In this document: in pieces, positions 17,458-25,653 of the stretch
Layout: every line of letters begins with the position of its first letter
Position numbering within the stretch: position 1 is the stretch's first letter
Assembly (NCBI GenBank): GCA_963783085.1
Contig: CAWAMJ010000004.1
Location: 1-64,000 of the forward strand
DNA: 64,000 nucleotides
Origin: CAVYUC01 sp963783085
GTDB taxonomy: Bacteria > Bacteroidota > Bacteroidia > Bacteroidales > Prolixibacteraceae
Direction of reading: 5' to 3'
Notes under the pieces: generated by a model
Databases searched by the model: none
Seen by the model: the letters and a program-made list of their open reading frames with translations, nothing else
What the model was told of the DNA's origin: nothing
Position numbers and translations under genes: made by a program

Positions 17458-17465
17458 CAAAGATA
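17458..17465 (-). promoter_or_regulatory. -7 box of the brnTA promoter
   Basis: CAAAGATA on the plus strand is TATCTTTG on the minus strand, a perfect Bacteroidota -7 box. The toxin ATG lies only 8 bases downstream, implying a leaderless or nearly leaderless mRNA, and it fixes the toxin start at 17449. Confidence 0.6.
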
Positions 17466-17540
17466 TACAATCTGTGCCTCAATTACTAAATTCAATTAAG
17501 AAAATTATCAAAGGTGCATGTCTGTTGTTGTTTTAACTTT

Positions 17541-18524
17541 TTACTGTCTGGTAGTTTTTTCTATGTACGGCCCATCCTCATTCCAGAAAACTTCCACATT
17601 GGAGATAAACCATGTTTTGCCATTATCGTTGTTTCCCTGGTAGAAAAGGTAAGTGCGGCCATCGGTATCTTCAAAAATATGCGGGTGCCCCGATTCGCTG
17701 GAGTTCCATTCGCCGGGGTTCCCGTTGCGTAAGAATGGCTGGTCAGAAAGTTTTTCCCAGTATATTCCATCGCTGCTTTTTGCCACGCCAACCTGCTGCG
17801 GAGCATTGTTGTACGAGCCCGCGTAAAACATGTAAAGTTTGTTTCCATGCTGAATAACAGAGGCGCCTTCCACGCATTTCCCTTCCCAGTCGTACTCCGG
17901 AACCAAAATTGGATGGTCGGTGAGTTGTTTCCAGTCGTCCCGGCTGAAATCAGTATTGAGCGGAGCTGCTGCCACACCCTGCATCTGAATTTTATAATCC
18001 GGATCGCGGGTGGCAAAATAGAGCAAATACTGGTCTTTAAATTTCACCACTTCAGCATCAATGGCGCGGCCACAGTTCCAGTTACCAGTCGGTTTGAAAA
18101 TGGGATTGGTTTTGTCGCGCACAAAAGAAATCCCGTCGCTGGAAACCGCGTGGCAAATGGCGTCGTTTCTGTCATTGCCGTACGTTTGGTAAAAGAGGTG
18201 CACTTTGTTGTTCCACACCCGTGCACACGGAGCGCACAATCCTTTGCTTTCGTATTCTCCGGCAGGGGTAATTTCGCCCACTTTTTTCCAGTGAATAAGG
18301 TCGTGGCTTTCGGCAATACCAATGTTCCAGCCGTTTTCGGGACCCGGTTTTTCGGCAAAGGGCGGAATGGAAAAATACATCAGGTAACGTCCTTCAAATT
18401 TAATTACATGCGGATCTTTTGAAAAAGGAACTTCTTTTCGTGAAGTATCGCCATACATCATTTTTTCCTGTGCAGGAATTGTGGTTGTCAGCAACAAACT
18501 AAAAATCAGAATTATATATTTCAT
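17541..18524 (-). CDS. secreted GH43-like five-bladed beta-propeller glycoside hydrolase
   Basis: 327 residues with a signal peptide (MKYIILIFSLLLTTTIPAQ). The fold is the GH43/GH32/GH117 beta-propeller, with blades of the type YLMYFSIPP, VHLFYQTYG, YLLYFATRD, LYMFYAGSY and YLFYQGN. Candidate catalytic residues are Asp in FSKDPHV, Asp or Glu in RAIDAEVVKF and Glu in NSSESGHPHIF. It probably cleaves plant or algal polysaccharide side-chains; the exact family and substrate are not certain. Its ATG overlaps the stop of the upstream esterase (TAATG), so the two enzymes are co-made and likely act on the same glycan. Confidence 0.8.
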   Translation of the reverse strand: MKYIILIFSLLLTTTIPAQEKMMYGDTSRKEVPFSKDPHVIKFEGRYLMYFSIPPFAEKPGPENGWNIGIAESHDLIHWKKVGEITPAGEYESKGLCAPCARVWNNKVHLFYQTYGNDRNDAICHAVSSDGISFVRDKTNPIFKPTGNWNCGRAIDAEVVKFKDQYLLYFATRDPDYKIQMQGVAAAPLNTDFSRDDWKQLTDHPILVPEYDWEGKCVEGASVIQHGNKLYMFYAGSYNNAPQQVGVAKSSDGIYWEKLSDQPFLRNGNPGEWNSSESGHPHIFEDTDGRTYLFYQGNNDNGKTWFISNVEVFWNEDGPYIEKTTRQ

Positions 18525-19339
18525 TAGTTTAATACTTTAATTTCATCCAACAGAACTTCACAAGCTGGTGAAACCATTCGTCCGTGATTGAATGAGTCGA
18601 GTTCGTACAATTTGGTTTTTGTGTGGCCGGCAACTTTCATCATCCGCCACAGGTAAGCATTTTCTTCGTACCGGCCCAGCATCTCCAGCTCCCGATCACC
18701 GGTGATTAAAATTAACGGCGGTGCATCGCTTCGAACATGGTAAAGTGGCGCGAATTCATCCACCACCGGCTGTGTGTCTGGAATGCCGCGTTCTTTTCGA
18801 ACCGTCATGTGGGTAATGGTGTGCCCGCTAAACGGAATAAGCATGGCAATGTTGTTGGCATCAATACCGAATTCATTCAGCCATTTTTTATCGAGGCCCA
18901 CCATGCTGGTAAGGTAGCCACCAGCCGAGTGACCCGAAACCACAATTTTATCCGGGTCGCCACCATATTTTTCAATATTTCTGAATGTCCAGGCAACGGC
19001 TGCTGCTGCATCTTCAATATAAGCCGGGCATTTTACTTTCGGGCTAAGCCGGTAATTTACTGCAACCACTGCAATTCCCTGTTCCTTTAATTTTTCAGGA
19101 ATATATTTATTGCCACCGGTAATTCCGCCGCCATGAAACCAAACCACCGTTGTAAATCCTTTTAAACCGGCCGGATAATAGAGATCCAAACGGCAGCGTT
19201 CAGCAACGTAATCGTCGTTTTGCGCTTCTTTTGCTGTTCGGTATAAAATATTTTCCTGAAGTTGATATTCTGTTGAACTTTGTGCACTTAACGAAATTGC
19301 AGTAATTAGGAATAGAAAAGCAGACAGAAAATTTTTCAT
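18524..19339 (-). CDS. secreted alpha/beta-hydrolase esterase
   Basis: 271 residues from the ATG at 19339, which begins a signal peptide (MKNFLSAFLFLITAISLSAQ); the frame continues upstream without coding character. The oxyanion motif HGGG is at residues 69-72, the nucleophile motif GHSAG at 136-140 (Ser138), a candidate Asp in ITGDRELE and the His in FNHGRM. This is the hormone-sensitive-lipase/BD-FAE-like class that often removes acetyl or feruloyl groups from polysaccharides. Coupling to the GH43-like gene supports a role in removing ester decorations. Confidence 0.87.
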   Translation of the reverse strand: MKNFLSAFLFLITAISLSAQSSTEYQLQENILYRTAKEAQNDDYVAERCRLDLYYPAGLKGFTTVVWFHGGGITGGNKYIPEKLKEQGIAVVAVNYRLSPKVKCPAYIEDAAAAVAWTFRNIEKYGGDPDKIVVSGHSAGGYLTSMVGLDKKWLNEFGIDANNIAMLIPFSGHTITHMTVRKERGIPDTQPVVDEFAPLYHVRSDAPPLILITGDRELEMLGRYEENAYLWRMMKVAGHTKTKLYELDSFNHGRMVSPACEVLLDEIKVLN

Positions 19340-19409
19340 CGTTATGTTTTTAGTGAAAACGAATCTTTTCGAATTGCCGTTCAAAATACAAAAATGGAAT
19401 AAAAAAAGA

Positions 19410-19432
19410 AGCATCTGCGATCCGCAAATGCT
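19410..19432 (-). terminator. terminator of the POT transporter gene
   Basis: AGCAT-C-TGCG pairs with CGCA-A-ATGCT around a 3-base loop (one mismatch). Read on the minus strand it is followed by CTTC... wait-free TTCTTTTTTT, a good T-tract. It separates the transporter (stop at 19464) from the esterase gene. Confidence 0.75.
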
Positions 19433-19463
19433 CCTTTTCCTCATAAACTTTTTAATTGTAGTT

Positions 19464-21131
19464 CTATGAACCTTTTGTTGCCTTTTCGAGTCGTTTTAAT
19501 ATGCTGAAAATAAAGGTTGCCGAAAGGAGGCACATCACCACCAGGATTAGGAAAAACTGCCATAATTCAATTTTGTCCCAGAAGTATCCGATTAACCCGG
19601 CCATCAGGTTTCCGATTGCAGTGGCAGCCAGCCAGCCGCCCTGTGCCAAACCTTTGTATTTGGGCGGCGCTACTTTCGAAACGAACGAAATTCCGATGGG
19701 GCTCAGGAATAATTCGGCAATGGTAAGCGTAAAATAAGTTCCAATAAGCCAGTACGGGGACCGCAGCATACCGGAAACGCCCCCTTCCAGTTCTTTTGGC
19801 GACATTAAATTAAATGAAGCGATAACCAGCAGCATAAAACCGATAGCGGTTATAATCATTCCAAATCCAATTTTTTTAGGCGACGAAGGTTCTTTTCCGT
19901 TGCTGCGCAGCTGGGTAAAGAATCCTACAATCACGGGTGTAAGAAATACGATGAAAATGGGGTTAAACTGCTGAAACATCTGCGGTGCAATTTGCATTTC
20001 CTGGCTGTAGCCCGAATAAACCCAGTAACATACCAATGAACCTGCAACCAATAAAAATGCGCCGAGCAAATTCCATTTCCTTTTCACCTTTTTATTGAGC
20101 AACATTATCAATCCGATTACAGCCGCAAGCAGCGGAAGAAACGCAGCCAAATCGAAGAAAATGTACGTGAAATTGCTTGCGCTGCTTTCTGTGTAATCGC
20201 GGGCAAAAATCGACATGGTAAATCCGTTTTGGTGGAACGCCATCCAGAAAAACATAACTACCGAAAAAACGAGAAACAATGCAATGAGACGGGCCCGGCT
20301 TTCTTCCGGTTTCAGTGTTACGACCTGGTGTTTCAGGTTTACATCTTTCGATTTTTGGTGCTCGGTTATATCTGCCGATTTATAATATTTACGGAAACCT
20401 ATAAAAACAAGAAACGAAACAATCATACTTGCAGCGGCAATTCCAAAACCGGCGTTGTACGAAACGGAGAGCGAATCGATATAGTTGTGGCTGAACTGCG
20501 CAAGATCCGACACTGAACTGCCCAGTTGCGTTTGCGCCAGCGACGAAAGTTGATCCTGAATGCTCATGTCGCCATTGAGGTATTTATGCGCGAGGTCCGG
20601 AATCCGTGGATCGTAGGTAAAACCTGACTTTTTCAGAATCAAATTACTGATTCCGGTAGCAGCCGACGGTGCGAAAAAGGCGCCGATATTGATTCCCATA
20701 TAAAATATATTGAAGGCGTTATCGCGGTTGGCGCTGTACTTCGGGTCATCATACATGTTGCCCACCAGCGCCTGCAGGTTTCCTTTAAAAAATCCGGTGC
20801 CGAGTGAAATAACTACCAGCGCAGTGATGGTAAAAACCATGGCTTGCCCGGGGATTGCCAGCAAAAGGTAACCGAGGAACATTATAATTGTTCCAAGAGT
20901 AATCGTTTTTCCGTAGCCTAAAACTTTATCGGCAATGATTCCGCCCAGTAACGGGAGAAAATAAATTCCGAAAAGAAAACCTCCGTAATATGCTCCGGCT
21001 TCGGCAGCGGTAAAACCGTATTTTGCCTGCAGGTAGAGTACAAAAATGGCCAGCATGGTGTAGTAACCGAAACGTTCGCCCATATTGGCAAAAAAGGCTA
21101 CATACAATCCTTTTGGATGTCCTTTTAACAT
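19464..21131 (-). CDS. POT/PTR2 family peptide transporter
   Basis: Proton-coupled di- and tripeptide importer of the inner membrane. 555 residues with about 12-14 transmembrane segments. The family signature is at the start (FFANMGERFGYYTMLAIF, the ExxERFxYY motif), followed by FKGNLQALVGNMYDD and INIGAFFAPS of the second PTR2 signature, and ELFLSPIGISFVSKVAPPKYKGLAQGGW near the C-terminus. It is a single-gene unit with its own -7 box (21181) and terminator (19410). It complements the S9 peptidase and PepD in this window. Confidence 0.93.
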   Translation of the reverse strand: MLKGHPKGLYVAFFANMGERFGYYTMLAIFVLYLQAKYGFTAAEAGAYYGGFLFGIYFLPLLGGIIADKVLGYGKTITLGTIIMFLGYLLLAIPGQAMVFTITALVVISLGTGFFKGNLQALVGNMYDDPKYSANRDNAFNIFYMGINIGAFFAPSAATGISNLILKKSGFTYDPRIPDLAHKYLNGDMSIQDQLSSLAQTQLGSSVSDLAQFSHNYIDSLSVSYNAGFGIAAASMIVSFLVFIGFRKYYKSADITEHQKSKDVNLKHQVVTLKPEESRARLIALFLVFSVVMFFWMAFHQNGFTMSIFARDYTESSASNFTYIFFDLAAFLPLLAAVIGLIMLLNKKVKRKWNLLGAFLLVAGSLVCYWVYSGYSQEMQIAPQMFQQFNPIFIVFLTPVIVGFFTQLRSNGKEPSSPKKIGFGMIITAIGFMLLVIASFNLMSPKELEGGVSGMLRSPYWLIGTYFTLTIAELFLSPIGISFVSKVAPPKYKGLAQGGWLAATAIGNLMAGLIGYFWDKIELWQFFLILVVMCLLSATFIFSILKRLEKATKGS

Positions 21132-21180
21132 GTCAGATGGTTTAAATTTTAATTATTTGTCATTCCCTTTCAAGGGTTTG

Positions 21181-21188
21181 CAAATATA
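21181..21188 (-). promoter_or_regulatory. -7 box of the POT transporter gene
   Basis: CAAATATA on the plus strand is TATATTTG on the minus strand, a perfect TAnnTTTG match 50 bases upstream of the ATG at 21131. A -33 TTTG is not obvious. In the remaining gap up to 21461 I see no gene, repeat or hairpin. Confidence 0.5.
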
Positions 21189-21461
21189 GAAATCTTTTCA
21201 GCACGGAGACCTTGATAAACGTCAGCTTCACCAATTTAAACTGAATACAGGCAAGTGCTGTTAGATATTTAGTATTATAATAGGAACTTGCTGGCACATG
21301 AAAAGGATGCACGCACCGTCAGGATGATGCGAGCCTGGAGAAAACATTTTCATTAGCTGTGTATCTCTGATTTTGATCGTCAGCTTTTAATCCTGATTTT
21401 TGTAATTTTAACAGCTATATCAACTAATTTAAATAACGAATTGCATTATGATTTTCAGAAT

Positions 21462-22979
21462 ATGAAACTTTTTACCACAAAACAAATTGCCGGAATCGAT
21501 AAGTATACTATAAAAAATGAACCTGTTGCGGATATCGATTTGATGGAGCGCGCCGCCAGGCAAATAACCGATTGGTTATTAGGCAGGTTTCCCAGGGAGC
21601 AGAAAATGATATTTTTTGCCGGGCCAGGCAACAATGGCGGCGATGCGCTGGCCATTGCACGGCAATTGGCGGAAAAGGATTTCAGTTGCGAAGTTTTTTT
21701 AACCGATTTTGGAAAAGAATTGAAAGGTTCGCCTGAAGTCAACTGGGAACGGTTGAAAAAACTGGGGAAAGTCAAATTAAATAAGCTTTCAAGTATTGAC
21801 GGTTTTCCTGCAACCGGCGAGTCGGATGTTTTGATTGACGGACTGTTTGGCTCGGGATTAAGCCGGCCCCTGGAAAAAGTGCCCGCTGAAATCGTGAGAA
21901 AAATAAACACCTTGAGAAATACGGTGGTTTCTATCGATATTCCAAGTGGTTTAATGGGTGAAGACAATTCCGGGAATATTTCTGAAAATATTGTTCAGGC
22001 GGATTTTACGCTCACTTTTCAGTTTCCGAAACTCAGCTTTTTATTCGCTGAAAATGAAAAATACACCGGAAAATGGGAAGTGCTGCCCATTGGTTTGCAT
22101 CCGCAAGGAATCAAAAACACCGAATCGAATTATTTCTTTCTGGAAAAAAATGATGTGATTAAGTTTTTTCCCGGCAGGAAAAAATTTTCGCACAAAGGAA
22201 CATTCGGTCACGCGTTGTTGATTGCGGGCAGTTTTGGTAAAATGGGCGCTGCGGTGCTTTCCTCGCGGGCGTGCCTGCGTTCAGGAGTGGGATTGCTCAC
22301 CACGCATATTCCGCGTTTGGGTTATTCCATCATGCAAACTGCCGCGCCGGAAGTTATGGTCAACGTCGATCAGCACGATTCTGTATTTACTGAATTCCCG
22401 GATTTGTCGCCGTTCTCCGCCATCGGAATCGGGCCCGGGCTTGATAAAAAACATAATTCCTGCCGTGCTTTTCGTGAACTGATCGACAAATCGAAAGTGC
22501 CACTCGTTATCGATGCCGACGGTTTGAACATTCTTTCCCAAAACAAAGATTGGTTCGGAATGCTCCCTGAAAATTCAATACTTACCCCTCATCCCGGAGA
22601 ATTTAAACGGTTGGCCGGCGATGCCGAAAATTCATACCAAAGAATTCAGCAACAACTCGAAATGGCTCAGAAATACCATGTTGTTGTTGTGCTGAAAGGC
22701 GCTTTTACTTCTGTTGCAACACCCGACGGAAGGCTTTTCTTTAATTCTACCGGAAATCCTGGAATGGCTACCGGCGGCAGCGGCGATGTACTTACCGGTT
22801 TCATCCTCGGATTGCTCGCGCAGGGCTTTAGCTCCGAGGATGCCGCGCTTGCAGGAGTCTATCTGCATGGGCTCGCCGGTGATATAGCTGCGAAAAAAAA
22901 GTCGGAATTTTCTTTAATTGCAGGTGACATTATACAATTTTTTGGAAGTGCTTTTAAAGAATGTTTAAAGCCGGTTTGA
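21462..22979 (+). CDS. nnr: bifunctional NAD(P)H-hydrate epimerase / ADP-dependent dehydratase
   Basis: Repairs hydrated NAD(P)H: the N-terminal YjeF domain epimerises the R form and the C-terminal domain removes water using ADP. 505 residues from the ATG at 21462 (MKLFTTKQIAGIDKYTIKNE); an in-frame ATG at 21441 is less likely. The N-domain shows FAGPGNNGGDALAIARQL and the D-I-P-S-G-L block; the C-domain starts near residue 225 (SHKGTFGHALLIAGSFGKMGA) and carries VIDADGLNIL, LTPHPGEF and GNPGMATGGSGDVLTG. Both halves look intact. Confidence 0.95.
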   Translation: MKLFTTKQIAGIDKYTIKNEPVADIDLMERAARQITDWLLGRFPREQKMIFFAGPGNNGGDALAIARQLAEKDFSCEVFLTDFGKELKGSPEVNWERLKKLGKVKLNKLSSIDGFPATGESDVLIDGLFGSGLSRPLEKVPAEIVRKINTLRNTVVSIDIPSGLMGEDNSGNISENIVQADFTLTFQFPKLSFLFAENEKYTGKWEVLPIGLHPQGIKNTESNYFFLEKNDVIKFFPGRKKFSHKGTFGHALLIAGSFGKMGAAVLSSRACLRSGVGLLTTHIPRLGYSIMQTAAPEVMVNVDQHDSVFTEFPDLSPFSAIGIGPGLDKKHNSCRAFRELIDKSKVPLVIDADGLNILSQNKDWFGMLPENSILTPHPGEFKRLAGDAENSYQRIQQQLEMAQKYHVVVVLKGAFTSVATPDGRLFFNSTGNPGMATGGSGDVLTGFILGLLAQGFSSEDAALAGVYLHGLAGDIAAKKKSEFSLIAGDIIQFFGSAFKECLKPV

Positions 22980-23077
22980 AGCCGCGGATAAAACGCTGCT
23001 GAAACGGGTTCGGAAAAATTTCTCTTGAAATGCATAATAAAATACCTATTTTTAAAGTCATTATTAAAAAATTAGTC

Positions 23078-24184
23078 ATGAGGATATTACTGTTTGTATT
23101 GATTATATTGTTGGTTTCACCGGCATACGCACAACGCCGCAAAAAAAGCGACGACGAAACTGTGCCGTCCTATGTTGAAGGAATTACTTATTCATTGCCA
23201 CGCACCGGAATCCGTATTTATGTAAAAGCAATAAAAGAAGAATTTCAACCGGGTCCGTATGCAGCTTACGCCGATCAATTGTTAGGCGTTTCGGATGCAA
23301 AAACAAAAGCTTCTGTGAATTGGTCTATTGAAGATGTAAAAATGGAAACTTTTTCGGAACCTGATCCGGCGCAGCTACATAAAGCCATGGGCGACGCTGC
23401 TTTTTTGGTTAGTCTGACACCCGAAGGTTGTTTGGCCGGCATTAATAAAGCTGCGGGCGCTACTGAAATGAAACGCCCCGAAACCAACCGGTTTATTCCG
23501 AAAACTGAAAAAGAAGATGGATTTTCGTTTGCCAATTTTAACGATTTACCGATGTATACACCCGGTGATTCGAGCAAAAACTTCAGGCCTGTGCGGATTG
23601 GCATTGAACAGAAAGCAGCGGAAGCAGCCAATCGGATACTGGAAGCACGCAGGTTTCAGTACGACATACCGGCTGGTTTAATGGATGAATTTCATCCGGA
23701 CGGGGAAGCTTATAAAGTGAGTTTGCGGGAATTGGAAAAAATTGAAAATAATTACCTTAGCTTGTTTACAGGGCGTACAACTTATAAAACCCAATCGTTT
23801 AGTTTCGATTTCATTCCCGGCACATCATCCCGGAAAGGCGATGTGGTTTTTCGGTTTTCCGATGAAAACGGCGTACTGCCGGCTTCCGATCTTTCCGGAA
23901 AGCCAGTCATGCTAAAGGTTTCACCCGTTGAAAATATGGAAGAAAAATATTCAGCCATCACCTCTTCAGATAATCCGTCAGCCGGCGAGAGCGGTATTTA
24001 TTACCGGATTCCGGGCATAGCAGACATCGAATTGGTTTATGAGCTGAAAACCATTGCGCAACTTCGTACTTTGGTCGCTCAATTTGGAGCCGTAGCGCCA
24101 TTGCCCGAAGAGTTACTTTTTGGAGATTACGCTGTGGAAATCCACCCCGAAACAGGTGCGGTGAAATCGGTAACAAAAAAATAG
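23078..24184 (+). CDS. DUF4831 family exported protein
   Basis: 368 residues from the ATG at 23078, which begins a signal peptide (MRILLFVLIILLVSPAYAQ); the frame reaches up to 23030 without gain. The mature start VEGITYSLPRTGIRIYVKAI and the PYAAYADQLLG block match the DUF4831 proteins of Bacteroidota, which have no assigned function. The C-terminal half is strand-rich and includes GIYYRIPGIADIELVYE. It forms its own unit ended by the terminator at 24192. Confidence 0.75.
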   Translation: MRILLFVLIILLVSPAYAQRRKKSDDETVPSYVEGITYSLPRTGIRIYVKAIKEEFQPGPYAAYADQLLGVSDAKTKASVNWSIEDVKMETFSEPDPAQLHKAMGDAAFLVSLTPEGCLAGINKAAGATEMKRPETNRFIPKTEKEDGFSFANFNDLPMYTPGDSSKNFRPVRIGIEQKAAEAANRILEARRFQYDIPAGLMDEFHPDGEAYKVSLRELEKIENNYLSLFTGRTTYKTQSFSFDFIPGTSSRKGDVVFRFSDENGVLPASDLSGKPVMLKVSPVENMEEKYSAITSSDNPSAGESGIYYRIPGIADIELVYELKTIAQLRTLVAQFGAVAPLPEELLFGDYAVEIHPETGAVKSVTKK

Positions 24185-24191
24185 CAGGAAC

Positions 24192-24218
24192 GGGTAGCCT
24201 TGAACGGCTGCCCTTTTT
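24192..24218 (+). terminator. terminator after the DUF4831 gene
   Basis: GGGTAGCC pairs with GGCTGCCC (8 bp with one G-T pair) around a 6-base loop, followed by five T residues. It lies directly after the stop codon at 24184. Confidence 0.8.
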
Positions 24219-24284
24219 CATTTTAAACGCCTGTAAATTTTTATATTTTTACGGCACGTCAAAAAATCTATTTAAAAAAAAACA

Positions 24285-25649
24285 ATGAATGAAGCAAAAA
24301 TGACCTTAAGAGATTCGAAAAGCATGCGCTGGACAATGCTCGTAATCCTGTCGTTCACCATGTTCGCCGGGTATCTTTTCACTGAAGTTATTTCTCCGCT
24401 TAAGCCCATTTTGGAACGGGTTTACGGATGGGACAGTGCCGATTATGGAATGGTGGTAAGTGCTTATGGCTGGTTCAACGTGTTTTTTATGATGCTGATT
24501 ATCGTGGGAATTTTGCTCGACCGGCTGGGGATTAGGTTCAGTACCATTACTTCTGTAATAGTGATGATCATCGGCGGAATCATTAAATGGGCTGCTTTTA
24601 AAGGGCTTTTACCTACCGATGAAATAATTTTCGGTTTAAACTCGCAGGTCTTCTTTGCCGCTTTTGGATACGCACTCTTTGGTGTTGGGATAGAATACGC
24701 AGGAATTACGGTATCGAAAGCAGTGGTAAAATGGTTTAAAGGAAAGGAAATGGCGCTGGCAATGGGCATGCAGGTTGCCATCGCTCGTCTGGGATCTTTC
24801 GCTCCGCTGGCTTTTGGCGCGGCATTGGCAACAAAATACAACGTTCCTGCATACATTCTTATCGCTATTGTTTTTCTGATTATCGGGCTGTTTGGATTTG
24901 TCTATTACAATATAAAAGACAAAAAACTGGACATGCAGATCAAGTTAAACCTTACCTCTGAAGAGGATAAATTCCGGTTCAGGGATTTGGGTGTAATTGT
25001 GACCAACCGCGGATTCTGGTACATCGCCCTTTTATGTGTGCTTTTTTATTCTGCTGTTTTTCCATTTTATAAATATGGTCCGGATTTGATGGTAAACAAG
25101 TTCGGCGTAAGCGAAAAATGGGCTGGATTGCTGCCGAGCCTCGTTCCATTCGGGACCATGATCCTGACCCCGCTTTTCGGTGGCATTTACGACAAAAAAG
25201 GCAAGGGTGCAACCATCATGATTTTGGGCGCCGTCCTGCTGATTTTTGTGCATGTTATATTTTACCTGCCATTTATCACAAGCGTGATTGTTGCCTTTTT
25301 TAATGTGATCGTTTTAGGAATTGCTTTCTCGCTGGTACCTTCGGCAATGTGGCCGTCAGTGCCTAAAATCATTCCCGATAAACAGCTGGGAAGTGCTTAT
25401 GCATTCATTTTTTGGGTGCAGAATTTGGGTTTGTGGGGAATACCATTGGCCGTTGGAATCGTTCTCGATCGCACCAATCCGGGTGTGGCTGCAGCAAAAG
25501 CCGCCGGACAGGATGTAACTTACAATTACCAAACCACATGGCTGATTTTTGTGGGATTGACCATTTTGGCGTTAATTGTTTCATTACTGCTAAAAGCCGA
25601 AGATAAACGCAAAGGATACGGACTCGAATTACCAAACATAAATCAATAA
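24285..25649 (+). CDS. MFS transporter
   Basis: 454 residues with about 12 transmembrane helices. Typical MFS features include an inter-helix loop GILLDRLGIRFS, a central cytosolic loop (KDKKLDMQIKLNLTSEEDK) and GGIYDKKGKGA between later helices. A closely related start at 24300 (ATG) is possible. Its stop is only 4 bases before pepD, so the two are co-transcribed; uptake of peptides such as carnosine-type or other dipeptides is a reasonable inference but not shown by motifs. Confidence 0.85.
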   Translation: MNEAKMTLRDSKSMRWTMLVILSFTMFAGYLFTEVISPLKPILERVYGWDSADYGMVVSAYGWFNVFFMMLIIVGILLDRLGIRFSTITSVIVMIIGGIIKWAAFKGLLPTDEIIFGLNSQVFFAAFGYALFGVGIEYAGITVSKAVVKWFKGKEMALAMGMQVAIARLGSFAPLAFGAALATKYNVPAYILIAIVFLIIGLFGFVYYNIKDKKLDMQIKLNLTSEEDKFRFRDLGVIVTNRGFWYIALLCVLFYSAVFPFYKYGPDLMVNKFGVSEKWAGLLPSLVPFGTMILTPLFGGIYDKKGKGATIMILGAVLLIFVHVIFYLPFITSVIVAFFNVIVLGIAFSLVPSAMWPSVPKIIPDKQLGSAYAFIFWVQNLGLWGIPLAVGIVLDRTNPGVAAAKAAGQDVTYNYQTTWLIFVGLTILALIVSLLLKAEDKRKGYGLELPNINQ

Positions 25650-25653
25650 TAAT

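Noticed and set aside
17847..18422. 191-codon plus-strand frame
   Set aside because: Mirror frame of the GH43-like gene; the sense strand has a signal peptide and propeller blades.
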